From Wolfiporia cocos (taxonomy: Eukaryota; Basidiomycota; Agaricomycetes; Polyporales; Phaeolaceae): a stretch of 64,000 bases of DNA. The DNA lies in contig JACCLO010000007.1 in the NCBI GenBank assembly GCA_029448655.1, positions 868,001 through 932,000 on the forward strand. Direction: 5' to 3'. A program made the position numbers and the translations under genes. This document shows, in pieces, positions 1 to 11,206 of this stretch. Numbering within the stretch: position 1 is the stretch's first letter; each line of letters opens with the position of its first letter. The notes beneath the pieces are model-generated. The model saw nothing but the letters and a program-made list of their open reading frames with translations, searched no databases and was not told the DNA's origin.

Positions 1-146
1 GCCAGGTTGCCAGACTCCAGGGTTCAAGGTTCAATCCCCCAGTTGGCAGTTTATTTTATCATAATTGTAGATTAATCTATGCCGGATTGATATGCACATC
101 AGGTACTGCGCAGCACTAATGAAAGGCAGTTTGCAAATTAATCTCT
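1..146. other. unassigned edge sequence, possible LTR remnant
   Basis: No gene is seen. The stretch contains GGTTCAATCCCC and ends near CTCTGTGAC. This resembles the outer end of the minus-oriented solo LTRs found further right, which carry a similar GTTCGA box and end in CTGTGACA. No target duplication can be tested because the other end lies outside the window. Confidence 0.25.
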
Positions 147-598
147 GTGACTGAAGTCCCTCCAGTGACGGCATCGAACACTTCGGCTGCCGTGGCCTCT
201 GCACTCATCCACTCCTACCCCACCTGTCTGAGGACCTTATGTACCTCAGCCACTGGATTGACGATGTCATCTCCAGCCATGAACCCATCTCAGACGATGA
301 AGACAACATGGATATTCATCCGTCCCCCAACCGGCCCCCTCTCACAGGACCTCCCACTCCTCTACTTCCCCCCTCATCCTCAATCCCATTCCCACACTCC
401 CCAATGAACCCCAATTCACCTCCAACTCCATTTCCCATGAAGTCATCACCATCCTAGGTCCTATCCTCCAACAATTCACCACTCACCTTGACACTTTCAA
501 AACATGCCTCAACAACGTGGCCCACCCAACCACCTTCATTACCACACCACCAAAGCACAACACAACACACAAGCCCCCCAATGTGCCACCCACCAAAC

Positions 599-1134
599 TG
601 TCACGGTTTTCTAGGCCTCAATATACGCCCCTATCCGGGCTCGAACCAACGGCCTGAACTGCTCCCCTAGCGGCGACTTCCCCTTAGCCATGTCCACCTA
701 GCCAGTGAGTCATGTGACCTAAGTAGATTAAATTAGATATCAATGGACGTAGGTAGCACCTGGCACTGCCCCCTACTTACATAATTATGTCATATGATCT
801 ATGTGAACGTTCTAGATACTCGGGGTATTTCATATAGCGCGCACAGACCATGCCTTTAGGGCGGGTCTCAACATTAGTAGTGTACGCTCCCCCTGTATAT
901 ATATGCCATGTCTGAGGTCTTACTACCTCAGACCAATCAATCTGTCTTGGGGCGCGTGTGCCCCCAGGCTTCATATCATCATCTCTACCTTGTCTGTGTC
1001 TGCGACACAACCTCTTGTCCATTACCCTCACTTGTCTGTGGTCGACAACTTAGCATACGACCTTGACTTGCGTGACTAGGGCGAACCTTTGGACTTAGGG
1101 GATAGGCGCATGACACAAGAGTAAGTCTGTGTCA
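599..1134 (+). mobile_element. solo LTR L1, TSD CAAAC
   Basis: A 536-bp element beginning TGTCACGGTTTTC and ending GTCTGTGTCA, flanked by CAAAC at 594-598 and 1135-1139. A TATA-like run lies at about 895-904 and a hairpin at 911-932 (stem TCTGAGG/CCTCAGA, loop TCTTACTA). The upstream box GCACAGACCATGCCTTTAGG is shared with other LTRs in the window. It is inserted in LINE ORF1. No internal retrotransposon region is present. Confidence 0.85.
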
Positions 1135-1654
1135 CAAACGCACCTGGATATCCAACCAAGACAACCTTCACATTGCCCCATCCAACCCCCCCCCCCCCTT
1201 AGCCTCCAACCCACCATCACTGGTTAACGGCATAGAAGAACTCTATGCCTCCATCCCTCCTCCCCCACCCCCTGCCAAACCCATGTATGCATCCACCACA
1301 TGCACACACATCCCTTAAGACAACACCACTTCCCACAAGCCCCCCAACCCCAATGCCCAATGCACCACCAAACCACTCCTCCCCTCCACACCCAACATGA
1401 AATGGGTAATCCGACTTGGAGAATTCATCCCTGACAACCTCACACACCCCATTTCTGAGTCACACTTCTACACACAACTCCTCCACAAGACTTCCAAACA
1501 TGCTGCTTGGCGTAAACTCAACATCAGTATCCTCACCATCAAATGCACACCCACCAGCAAGCTTGTCCTTGTCTTCCCTCCCAGTGCATCCCATGATACC
1601 ATTACCTGATACCTCCCCCTCTTCTGATCCATCCTCAAATTACCTGACACTACT

Positions 1655-2164
1655 GTTGTTACGGATTGAATATCCATTCAGCTGAAATAACTAAGTTGAG
1701 TTACTCAGCGTATCGAGTAGCGCACTACTCGTCAGACTCCACAGAGTCAGAGCATCAATATACAAGCTGGGGGCTTAATTGCTCAAGCCTTTGAGAACAA
1801 GTATAAGATCCTTGTAATTCAACAAGGTTGAGCTGAGGGACTTGACTGGTATTTACATCAGGTTATATACTGCAATCCTATAACTGGGGTCATAGTGTCC
1901 TTGGTACTGCTACTATTAAGTCTGTCAAGCTAACGTTCTAAGTAATAAAGGAGAAGTGCTGCGGTTGAGTGCAACAGTGGGTGAAACATAGAATGTCTGT
2001 GGTTAGACATGACATATCAGCTAGAACGTGATGAGATGGGGAATGATGGGCATAGGGCTGTTATACATGAAACGGCACACACTGAAGCAGTTGAGCACTA
2101 AGTCCCTCTTCACAGTGAGGTGTCAAGAAAAGAATATATGGGTGTACTCGCGCAGATTGTAACA
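1655..2164. mobile_element. short TIR element in LINE ORF1
   Basis: About 510 bp that interrupt LINE ORF1; removing them restores the frame LPDTTVISPN. The left end is GTTGTTAC and the right end reads GTAACAAC, an inverted pair. A 3-bp duplication (ACT) is possible but weak. No coding sequence is recognised. It could be a MITE or the LTR of another family. Confidence 0.5.
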
Positions 2165-2889
2165 ACTGTCATCTCACCAAACATCCCATGATTGAAACTA
2201 GCCCTCCACTACATCCCCTGCCGCCCCACCCCCAAATCCCCCAGATTCTTAGATAATGCCCTACTCAACACCCTCCATCTCAACCCCACCTTCACCAACC
2301 TCACTTACATCTGGGGTCCTCATTGGATCTGCTGTGAGGAAAACATGAAGGACAATATGAAATCCACAGTCTCCATTGCATTCAAACACCCCACCGGAGA
2401 CATCCACAAATCCATCCAACACTCCCAAATCTACATGTTTGACACCCTCATCACTGTCAGTGCATACACCAACTGCTCCCTCCTCATTTGATGCTTCAAA
2501 TGCCAATGCTACAGCCACAGCCACTCATCCCAAAAACCCTGCCACTGCCCCATCACATGCCACCTTTGTGGTGATCTCTACAACACCTCCCATCATCACA
2601 CTGAATGCTGCCAATGCGCTACCAAAAACCACCCCTCCTCTGCACCCTGCAACCCCTCCCACTACCACTGCATAAGCTGCAACAGCAACCACACCTCAGA
2701 TGAAGTCCACTGTTCCAGCAGCTGCCAATTCCATGACCCTGCAGACTGCTTCCACACCATCATCAACCCTGATGAGGAAGTGCCACCCATGTCACACATA
2801 TGACTAACACACCAACACTCATCACTACCTGAATTCTCCAAATAAACATAGCAAAATCCAACATATGTATGAAATCATACTCGACACTA

Positions 2890-3545
2890 TGTCACAAGCT
2901 ACTTACTTGTGGGCTGGTATGCGACTCAAGGTGTTATGAGGCAAGGTTGTAATGAGGTTACAATGCGGCAAGTGGAGGTAATAACGACGAAGTTGCTAGA
3001 TCTGAGGGTAAGCGCTCAGAGGGTAGTACTTTAAATACATGTTGTATAGGCCCCTAAGGACCCTAAAGTGAGACCCCTTGTACTTATGGGTACAATACTG
3101 ATTGGACGACCAGTAATGGTGTCATTGTAAATCAGCCAATGGGATATATGTCTCAACTATACATGTGACGACTACTGGTAAGTGACTAAGGCTGACCCAT
3201 GTCCGAGGGTAGTGGTCTGGATTCAATGATGTCATTGAGGTCATGTGATGTAACTAAGATCATGTGCTTCCTCCACGATCTAATCCATAGAGCCTGGACT
3301 ATAGCCAGGACCTCAGGCAAGGTCTTGTGACTTGTGGCTTGTTACTATACAGTCCGGCATGATGGCAGTTGCTTAGATAAGCTATTCCCATGATCATGTG
3401 TGTTTGTGCAATGTTGTAGCCCCATAAGGGAATTATCATGTGATGCTTGAGCGCCCATGTGGCACGTGATGGTTAAGGTGCAAAATGCAAAAGAAAATCT
3501 GAGACGTGAGTCTTTGAGGATAAAAACCCTGTAAAAACTGTCACA
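2890..3545 (-). mobile_element. solo LTR L2, TSD CACTA
   Basis: A 656-bp element, the second-longest simple LTR here, flanked by CACTA at 2885-2889 and 3546-3550. In plus reading it starts TGTCACAAGC and ends ACTGTCACA. The hairpin at 3001-3020 (stem TCTGAG/CTCAGA) is followed by a reversed TATA-like box, so it lies on the minus strand. In minus reading the loop is CGCTTACC. Removing it rejoins the endonuclease frame ILDTTDNYDILLLQE. Confidence 0.8.
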
Positions 3546-3892
3546 CACTACTGACAACTATGACATCTTACTACTACAAGAACTGTGGTGGAACCAATGT
3601 GGAACCACCAAAGCCACCCTCGGACTCACACCCCAATCGATTTATGCCACTGTATATAACACAGCCTGGGAATGCCTCTTCCCCACTCTACCATCTCCCA
3701 CATCCACCCCCTATGTATGTACATATATACAAGAAACCATCCTCCCATTATTTACACCTCACCTACAACACAATCTCATATCTAACCCAGACACATTATG
3801 CATTTCCCTCACATCTTCCACTCATGAGCTCATCCTCCTTAACATTTACAATCATGCACCCCCACAAACCTCCACTCTCAATGCACTAACCT

Positions 3893-5354
3893 AGCATTTT
3901 TAGCCATATCTGGTATTTCTACACCTACCTACAAGTTATCTGGGACTTACATACCCCAGTCATGCCGACATGCCAAGCTAACCTAACGATTATGCAAGGA
4001 CCTTATCCGCTTATGTGGGCGCTTACATGCTACTAAGCAACCCTGACTCAGCCAAACACACTAGTCAGCCATTGTGACTATACAGCAACAGTCCAGCCGG
4101 AAGGCCTAGCCTGCCAACATCACAACCACATCATATGCCCAGACCCAGTGAATCTAGGCTATGAGGTCACACCCACATCATCATATCCAGCCTCTGATGT
4201 CATCCCTCTAGACTGAAAGGTCTATGAGCCCACATCACACCACTATGACACAATCACACCTAAGGCTGAATAAGCCCTCATGCCTATTGGTCCAGCATGC
4301 TGTCAAGTCTAGCAACCACCTCTAGACTCTGGCAAAAGTGACACAACTTCACCTAGTTGTCATCACACTAACAAGAGGGGGCCTGGGGCGCTAGCTAGAG
4401 GCCAAGTATGATATAGAATGGCATAGCGGGTATCGGCCAAAGAGGTATCTCAAGTCTCTTATGAATGGCAGCACCGGGCACTCAGTCAAGCAAGCGTGGT
4501 AGGAGGAAGAGGGACATGCCCCAGAGTGACATTAATGAGTCTGAGGCTGTAAGGCCTCAGATGTAGGCTTATATACATGCAGACGTGCTACACTAGATAT
4601 CGTGGCTTGCCCTAAAGGCAGGGGCCGTGCGCAGTACATGTGATCGCTGCTTATGTAATGAGATCGTATACCTACATGTGATCTATCTAGACGAGGGGGG
4701 GCAACGCGCAACCACTACGCTACTCAGCCAGGTCATGTGATATAAAGGACCTCAGTGCACAAGTTCGAGCCCTAAGGGGGCCGCACCTATATGTCACGGA
4801 GAAAACCGTGACAAAAAGCCAAGTCCTGGCCTCTTGCCTCATAGCCCAGCCTGCCTAGGACTCCACCCAGGCCCCTTGTCATTGCCATTGCCTAATCAGC
4901 CCAGCCCAATAACACGTCTGGAACCGGCACAAGCCTTATTCCAAAGACCTAGCATCATGGCCCAATATCCCCTGGTCTGTGACCAGGCCCTCATGACATC
5001 ATGCAGGCCCTGACCCTGCTATGTCATTGTTTATGGACCCATGGTCTTAAACAGCACACACTCTCTTACAATTCGTTCGGCCATTACCAGCCTTACACAG
5101 TCTCTTAGGAATAGCTGTGTTGCTGTAGAAGCACACAGATCACACTCTTTAGGGAAGGCCCACTAGTTAGTAGTTAGCACCTTTCCCTGCACATATAAAT
5201 AGGATCATGCACCTATGCTGATCTTTAGTTCTATTCTTCTCGGCTAGTGCTGCAGAAGCTTCTTCCACCCTGCTTGCACTTGACTGGCTCCCCTTGTCAC
5301 CCTTTCCCCTCACCTTGGGTATTAGGCGGTGAGTCCCGCAGCTAGTCTGTGTCA
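3893..5354. mobile_element. degenerate insertion in LINE endonuclease
   Basis: About 1.46 kb separate NIYNH...LNALT from the SNFNLHHHKW block of the endonuclease. The right end reads GCTAGTCTGTGTCA, like the 3' end of the plus-oriented LTRs here, but the left end does not begin with TG. The flanks share only a weak TGCA match. About a dozen codons of LINE are missing at the junction, so a deletion probably accompanied the insertion. A second LTR (4339-4813) is nested inside. No protein-coding region is recognised. Confidence 0.45.
4339..4813 (-). mobile_element. solo LTR L3, TSD AAAAG
   Basis: A 475-bp minus-oriented LTR: TGACACAACTTC on the left, AAAACCGTGACA on the right, AAAAG at 4334-4338 and 4814-4818. 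The hairpin at 4541-4560 has stem CTGAGGC/GCCTCAG. It is nested in the degenerate 3893-5354 insertion. Confidence 0.85.
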
Positions 5355-5619
5355 TGCAGCAACTTCAACCTACACCACCACAAATGGAACCCATACCTTC
5401 ATCAACCCCAAAACCTCACCCTTGGCAACCAACTACTCGCCTGGACTGATGCCAATGAACTCACACTCATAAACTCCAACAACCACCACACACATTACAA
5501 CACACAACACTGCACTACATCCATCATCAACCTCACCTTCACTTGCCACAACCACATCACCACCTTCCATGAATGGACCACCAAGAACAAACCCATGTGG
5601 TGATCTGATCACATCCCCA

Positions 5620-6637
5620 TGTCACAGATTTTGTCTGTTGATGCTGACCTCCAGCATTTGCCCTTTGCTGGGGTCGAGCTCATGGCTCCAAGCCCTGTTT
5701 GTCACGTGACCAGTAGATTAGCGTCGTTACATTGCTATCTTATCTAGGGTCAGCTGACTATGGCTTACGTTCGCTACATACACATGATGTGAGGCTAGAT
5801 GCTTACGCACAGACCATGCCTTTAGGGCCGGTCATCTGGCTAGTAAGATAGGCGACATAAGGAACAGGCACCTTTATGTAAGCATTACGTGATGCTTACT
5901 AAGCCGCCAAATCTGGCCACGATTTCTGGAAAAATTCGAGATAGCATATTTTGAGTAGCTCAAAATTACAGTACATACCATGCGGTCTGTTTCCGATGTT
6001 TTGCTCCTGAGTAGTGTGGTCATTACCAGTGAAATTGGAGCAAGTATAAATCTCCAGCACTCTATAAGCTTAGAGGCGCTGGACCTGAGCACTGGTTACA
6101 GCATGTGATGTACCGATAAGGCAATCTTAAAGCGCCTAGATACTATGTAAGCCACCAAATCCCATCTTTGAAAATAATATTATTGCCCCAGATTGCTCGG
6201 TATGGTGAGAAATGCATTTTGACCAACTTCACTTTTCAATGAAATAACTCAACATTGAGCACATATCTGGAGATTCTGCTTCCTGGGGCTTGAGCTATGC
6301 AAGCAGAGATATCAATCCTAGCAAATAGTTTGCTTCTGACATTTCTGTGGCTGGCGGAATAAACTCTTCAAATGTCGGCGCTTGTGGCTTACATAAAGGT
6401 GCCAGTTCCTGGTGTCGCCTATCTTAGTGTATGCCCTGTATATAAGTGTAGCTGTCTGGGGCTTACTCCCCAGACTTGTTATACTCGTTGTGGGGGTGTG
6501 TCCCCTCGTTCTTCTCTCACTGCATGCTTATCCCTCTGAGTGCCTCTGCTGCATAGCAACCTCGGCTGGGAGCCCGCCCTACTCATATAGGGCCTGCATA
6601 TGGGCATATAGGTGCGCTTGGGAGACAGACAGTGACA
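5620..6637 (+). mobile_element. solo LTR L4, TSD CCCCA, split by a MITE
   Basis: Starts TGTCACAGATTTTG and ends GACAGTGACA, flanked by CCCCA at 5615-5619 and 6638-6642. After subtracting the internal MITE (5846-6424 plus its TA) the LTR is 437 bp. A TATA-like box TATAAG lies near 6,441. The hairpin at 6454-6475 has stem GTCTGGGG/CCCCAGAC and loop CTTACT. Its removal rejoins SDHIP to IFHAKFHHLT of the LINE. Confidence 0.85.
5846..6424. mobile_element. TA-flanked MITE inside LTR L4
   Basis: A 579-bp non-coding element with terminal inverted repeats of about 38 bp. Both ends read AGATAGGCGACA, then after a few variable bases CACCTTTATGTAAGC. It is flanked by TA at 5844-5845 and 6425-6426, as expected for Tc1/mariner-type transposition. 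No transposase is encoded, so it would depend on an autonomous relative. It is the younger of the pair, because it interrupts L4. Confidence 0.8.
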
Positions 6638-7274
6638 CCCCATCATCTTCCATGCCAAATTCCATCACCTCACCTCCACACCAACCCCCCCCCCATTACT
6701 TACCACATTGACCCCTTCAAACAAACCGAATGGACGCAATGCCTCCACCAACACCTCACCCTACATCCCCCACCCCTCATTTACAACACCCACTCCGACC
6801 TTGATCATGGTGCCCACATTCTTCAACGTGCCATGCAATACGCTACCACCCACACCATGAAACCACAAAAACTGTCTACCCACACACACTCCTACTGGTG
6901 GAATGACAACTGCAACCACCTCGTACACTCCATCAATCAATCTACACACCCACACCAACACCACCTCTTATACCGGCAACTATGCTCTACTGCCTAGTCC
7001 ACCAAATGTACTTGGGCTACAAAAATCATCGAACACCAACAACACCACAACCTCTGGTCACTCACCAAATGGCCCTTTCGATGCCACCACAAATGCACAC
7101 CACCAATCCTTACACCAACTGGCTATACCACCACCATCAATGCCAAAGCCAACATCTTCACATCCATGTACTTTCCTCCCCAAGGCCCATCCACCCTAAC
7201 TACCTTACCTTATAATCCACAACCCCTACCTACAAGACCATCCCATCCCATCATACCCCTCAAAATCTCCCAAG

Positions 7275-7874
7275 TGACACAGTAACCGCTGTGTGTACCA
7301 CTATGCAGGGATCTCCCTCCTATCTCCTATCCAAAGGGAGAACAGGAGTCATCGTGGTCTTGACGACAACCCTGCCAGTCCTAAGTGGGGGCGACCATCC
7401 ATCAACAAGGACACTAGTCGCTCGGCCCCAGAATAGCAGTGGTGAGAGGAGGAGTTGTCGCCAGCACGCAAGCACACAGTAGAGAAGTGATCACCAGGGG
7501 ACTCGCCCCCTAGGCCTACAATAGTAGTTCTGAGGAGTACCTCAGAATGTATCCTAGTATATATACATGAAGTCACTGTCTAGCGCTCCACAAGACCTGC
7601 CCTAACGGTGAGGTCTGTGCATGCACTGTGACTAACTACAGAGGTAACTAAGGAACACTGTTACTACTAAGTGACTACTCACATGACCATGTAAGAGATA
7701 AGATAAGGAAGCATGTATCTACCTATGCACGTGCGGTCCCAGATCGAGTATCTAATCTAATCAGCTAGAGGTGCGAGGTCTCATCAGAGGGGGCTCAGCT
7801 CCAAGTACTTAGTGTATAAGCTAGAGGTAACCGCCGAATTGGCACAGGAGCTGACAGGGGGATTTCTTGTGACA
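7275..7874 (-). mobile_element. solo LTR L5, TSD CCAAG
   Basis: A 600-bp minus-oriented LTR (TGACACAGTAACC to TTCTTGTGACA) flanked by CCAAG at 7270-7274 and 7875-7879. The hairpin at 7528-7547 has stem TTCTGAGG/CCTCAGAA and loop TACT in minus reading, next to a reversed TATATATAC box. It splits the LINE between KISQ and ALANSSN. Confidence 0.85.
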
Positions 7875-8517
7875 CCAAGCCCTAGCTAATTCCTCTAACT
7901 CCACCATGCCAGGCCCTACTGGCACCAACTGGTGCTTATAAAATGGTTTAATCTCTCCCACTCTGCCCCCTACCTTACTTCATTCATAAATACATCTGTC
8001 CAACTTGGCTACCTACCTCCTTCCCTACGTACAGCTATCATTGTCATGATCCCCAAACCCAATAGACCAGATTACACACTCCCCAAATCTTACCATCCTA
8101 TCACACTCATAGAAAATCTTTCTAAATTCATCGAAAAAATCGTAGCCACCTGCATCCTATATGGCATTGGCCACCACCAACTCATCCTTACCACCCAACT
8201 TGGTGGCTGAAACAATTCATCTACACTTGACAGAGGCCTCACCCTTGTCCATGACATCCACTCCCTATGGAAACAAGGACAAGTCACCACTGTCATTGCA
8301 CTTGACATCTCAGGTTTCTTCAACAACATCAACCATGCTCATCTACAACATCAACTGCACATACTCAGCTTCCCCCACAAAATCACCTCCTGGATAACCT
8401 CCCTTACCTCTAACTGCACCATCCAATTCCGCATTGACAACGAAATCAGCAACACTCATTCCACCGGCAACATCTGTATTCCACAAGGCTCTCCCCTATC
8501 CCCCATATTATCCACAT

Positions 8518-9397
8518 TGTCACAGACTTATTATTTCTCTGTATTTCCCATCTGTGCACCTGTAGGGCATGATCTTATTGTAGATTAGATAAAGGTTCTT
8601 GTACCTTATCTCATAGGTCAGGTGTATGTTACATAGTTAGTGTGACTTGTTATGGTCATCACCCTTGCATTACCATATGCACACAGACCTGTGCTTCAGG
8701 GTAGACATGCTAGCTCTTCCATGTGCATACTTATAGCATAGGCTGAGGCCTTACAGCCTCAGTCTTGTTATTCTCAGCAACTGTCACAGATTATTACTCT
8801 CACCCCCCATCGGGGTCGAACACTCGAACTCATCGTATATAGTCATGTGATCTGTGCCAGTTAGCTTAGTGGTTATGTGTAGCCTCCCTCCTAGGTCAGC
8901 ACCTGTTTAGCTTATGTCATTAACATATATGTGACATGGCCGAGTCATATGTACACACGGGCCTTGCCATTAGGGCAGGCTGCGATATCATAGCGTACAT
9001 GCCCCCCGTGTATATAAGCTAGACGTCTGAGGTCTTACAACCTCAGACTTGATAATCTAGATGATGGGCTAGTCCCTCTCAACTCCCTCTCTGCGTGCTG
9101 CGACTGTGACTGGATCTCCCCCCCTTCTTGACTACCTTGCTGGACTTATGAGCTCAGCGTGAGAGGTGGATACAAGACGATATCATTAGAGATTAGGCAA
9201 ACTGGCAGGTGGTATGTAGACACAGTTCTGTGTCAGCAACCAGGGTAGCCCCCTCTCCCTCTCTCCACTGCATGCCCTTGCAGCAACAACTATTATCTTT
9301 GACTTGCTAGTCTGGGGTCATCGACCGCAAGTACACCTTATAGGCATTATATTAGGGTCCCCCACTATTGTGGGTTGCATGTATGTAGTCCATGTCA
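8518..9397 (+). mobile_element. solo LTR L6, TSD CACAT, carrying nested L7
   Basis: Starts TGTCACAGACTTATT and ends CCATGTCA, flanked by CACAT at 8513-8517 and 9398-9402. It lies exactly between RT motif B (PQGSPLSPILST) and LYASPILHCL leading to YVDD. Subtracting the nested L7 leaves 421 bp. The hairpin at 8743-8762 has stem CTGAGGC/GCCTCAG with a TTAC loop. Confidence 0.85.
8782..9235 (+). mobile_element. solo LTR L7 nested in L6, TSD GCAAC
   Basis: A 454-bp LTR (TGTCACAGATTATT to TTCTGTGTCA) flanked by GCAAC at 8777-8781 and 9236-9240. A TATATAAG box lies near 9,011, followed by a hairpin at 9025-9048 (stem GTCTGAGG/CCTCAGAC, loop TCTTACAA). It contains GGGGTCGAACACTCG, which looks like a tRNA B-box on the opposite strand. 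Confidence 0.9.
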
Positions 9398-9702
9398 CAC
9401 ATTATATGCCTCACCCATACTCCACTGCCTCACTCCCCTCTCCCTATCCCACCATGCCAACATATACTCCTATGTCGATGACCTCAGTCTTATGACTGCA
9501 GGACCCACCCTTAAAATCTCCACCTCATGTGCTGAACACACTGCCAACATTGCATGACAAACCCTACACAACATCAGCCTTGATATCGGCCATGACAAAA
9601 TCGACACCACCCACTTCTACCACACATGAAACCATCACACCATCCCACACATCACCACCACACCACCACACCACCACCCCATCACCATCAACCCATCTAA
9701 AT

Positions 9703-10101
9703 GTTGAAGTGCACAATCTGTTGTGCCGACACTGCACAGCCCCGCCCATGCCAAGGACCGACTAAGTATGTTTATAGTGTCTGTACCTTTCACATTCCGA
9801 ATAAATACGTTTTTGTGGTGTCCCTTAGCTACCATAGTCTTTATCTGGTTACATAGCTGCTCGCTACTGTTTTACTGCCCTTCCATTTTGCCCTGCACGT
9901 TTTGCTGGCACCGTAGATTACTTATACCGCTGCCTGCGTCTGCTGACCCTCAGTCTTGTACTCTTGCCCGAGCGCACTGTACTGAGGTCTACCTACAGGT
10001 ACAGATATACATCAGTCTTGCACTCTTGCCCGAGCACGCCATATTGAGGACACATGTTGTCTACCTACAGGTATTCTCCATAACATGCATGCGCTCTCAT
10101 A
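9703..10101. mobile_element. 399-bp insertion with internal duplication
   Basis: Inserted in the LINE reverse transcriptase: CTAAAT flanks it at 9697-9702 and 10102-10107, and its removal gives the frame INPSKYLRWLGF. No inverted termini are seen. Inside, two imperfect copies share ACTCTTGCCCGAGC and GTCTACCTACAGGTA (about 9,950-10,010 and 10,015-10,080). No gene is recognised. Confidence 0.45.
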
Positions 10102-10600
10102 CTAAATACCTCCGATGGCTTGGATTCTACTTCAACTCCCAACTCACATCCAAACACCATGTTCACACCCTTGCTCACTGAGCTACCACCCAGGCCCTTG
10201 CTCTACACATGCTAGCTAACACCATCCAAGGCTTAACCATCTATCCCACACAACACCTTTAAACTGCCACCATACTCCCAATACTCACTTACAGCGCACC
10301 CCTATACTACCACTCTCACCACCAACAAGCCCTCACCCACCCACTCACCATTGCCAAAAACCAATGCCTATGCTGGATACTCACCTAAACCTCACGTATT
10401 ACCAAGCTTATTAGCTTGCCATACACGTGCGTGCGCCAAGCTAATAAGCTTGAATTATCGTCCTACCTGCATACTGCCAGTAGCACCACAGTTGATTGCC
10501 CTTCTGGGGTGAAGATCATGTGCCCGCCCACTCCCCGCGCCACCCACCAGCACCTCACTCCCTGTGCCACCTACCAGTGCCCTGCTGCCCCTGCACCACC

Positions 10601-11206
10601 AACAAGCGCCCCGCCACCACTGTCGTGTACGACGGCGGTGATGGCACACTCAATTCTTTACATAATCACACCATTCTTTCACACTTCCTAAATAATGTAG
10701 CCCTACAATTTCAATGGTAATAACAATATTTCCGTAGCTCCCACGCATGGGATGGATGCCGCCGCCTGACAACAGATGACATCTGGCAGGCGTCTGACCT
10801 TCCAAATGCAGAGAGTTATCCCATGATCGGTGCTACATCTTGTAGTGCCAGATAATGGCGCGCTTATCTTGTCGCGCTCGTCCCACAGTGCCCCCACACC
10901 ACCAACAAGCGCCCCACTGCCACTGTCATGCACGATGGCGGTGATGGTGCGCTCAATTCTTTACATAATCACACCGTTCTTTCACACTTCCTAAATAATG
11001 TAGCCCTACAATTTCAATGGTAATAACAATATTTCCATAGCTCCCATGCGTGGGGTGGATGCCGCTGCCTGATGACAGATGACATCCAGCGGGCATCTGA
11101 CCTTCCAAAAGCGGAGAGTTATCCCATGCTCAGTGCTCGGCCTTGTTGCGCGTCGACCTTCAGATAGCAGTGCACTTATCTAATCGCACCACTGTGCTGA
11201 CGCTGT
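10601..11206 (+). repeat. 303-bp tandem duplication in left KDZ arm
   Basis: The segment from AACAAGCGCCCC at 10,601 is repeated from 10,904, a period of 303 bp. Both copies contain CTCAATTCTTTACATAATCA, CCTACAATTTCAATGGTAA and GAGAGTTATCCCATG. The right arm has one copy, so the duplication arose after, or independently of, the arm pair. Confidence 0.8.

Larger units (their letters stand above)
147..2889 (+). pseudogene. LINE ORF1 (gag-like) fragments with zinc knuckles
   Basis: Three pieces (147-598, 1140-1654, 2165-2889) separated by a solo LTR and a TIR element. The middle piece reads WVIRLGEFIPDNLTHPISES and leads to KLNISILTIKCTPTSKLVLV. The last piece includes a basic stretch followed by clustered Cys and His residues at about 2,485-2,745, such as CISC-x3-H-x6-C and CHLCG...HHHTEC. 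These are gag-type zinc knuckles expected to bind the element RNA. Several stops and frame changes interrupt it, so no complete protein is possible. The start codon is not identified, because the 5' end merges with the window edge. The next reading frame starts around 2,825 with NKHSKIQHMYEIILDT, which belongs to the endonuclease. Confidence 0.7.
2825..5619 (+). pseudogene. LINE AP-endonuclease domain fragments
   Basis: The endonuclease is split by a solo LTR (2890-3545) and by a composite insertion (about 3893-5354). Removing the LTR gives EIILDTTDNYDILLLQELWW, with the LLQE metal-binding glutamate motif of AP-type endonucleases. The frame then runs to LCISLTSSTHELILLNIYNH. After the second insertion it resumes with SNFNLHHHKWNP, corresponding to the family GDFN motif; here the key Asp is replaced. 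It continues to LINSNN and finally WSDHIP (5,605-5,619), the SDH motif that ends the domain. The enzyme would nick target DNA to prime reverse transcription. The altered GDFN motif and the stop before SDH argue against activity. Confidence 0.75.
6643..10381 (+). pseudogene. LINE reverse transcriptase fragments
   Basis: Linker sequence (6643-7274) reads IDPFKQTEWTQCLHQHLTLH. The RT proper follows at 7880-8517, 9403-9702 and 10108-10381. Visible motifs are IPKPNRPDYTLPKSYHPITL (RT motif 1-2 region), LDISGFFNNINH (catalytic Asp of motif A, near 8,301), PQGSPLSPILS (motif B) and YSYVDDLSLM (motif C, YVDD at 9,471-9,482). KYLRWLGFYFNSQL at about 10,107 is the thumb-proximal region. The pieces are separated by solo LTRs at 7275-7874 and 8518-9397 (the latter with a second LTR inside) and by a 399-bp insertion at 9703-10101. 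A poly-C tract near 6,690 carries a frameshift. The 3' continuation is displaced to 27,808 by the KDZ transposon. Confidence 0.85.

Noticed and set aside
1..50. GGTTCAATCCCC as part of a tRNA gene
   Set aside because: No acceptor stem, anticodon arm or A box can be folded around it.
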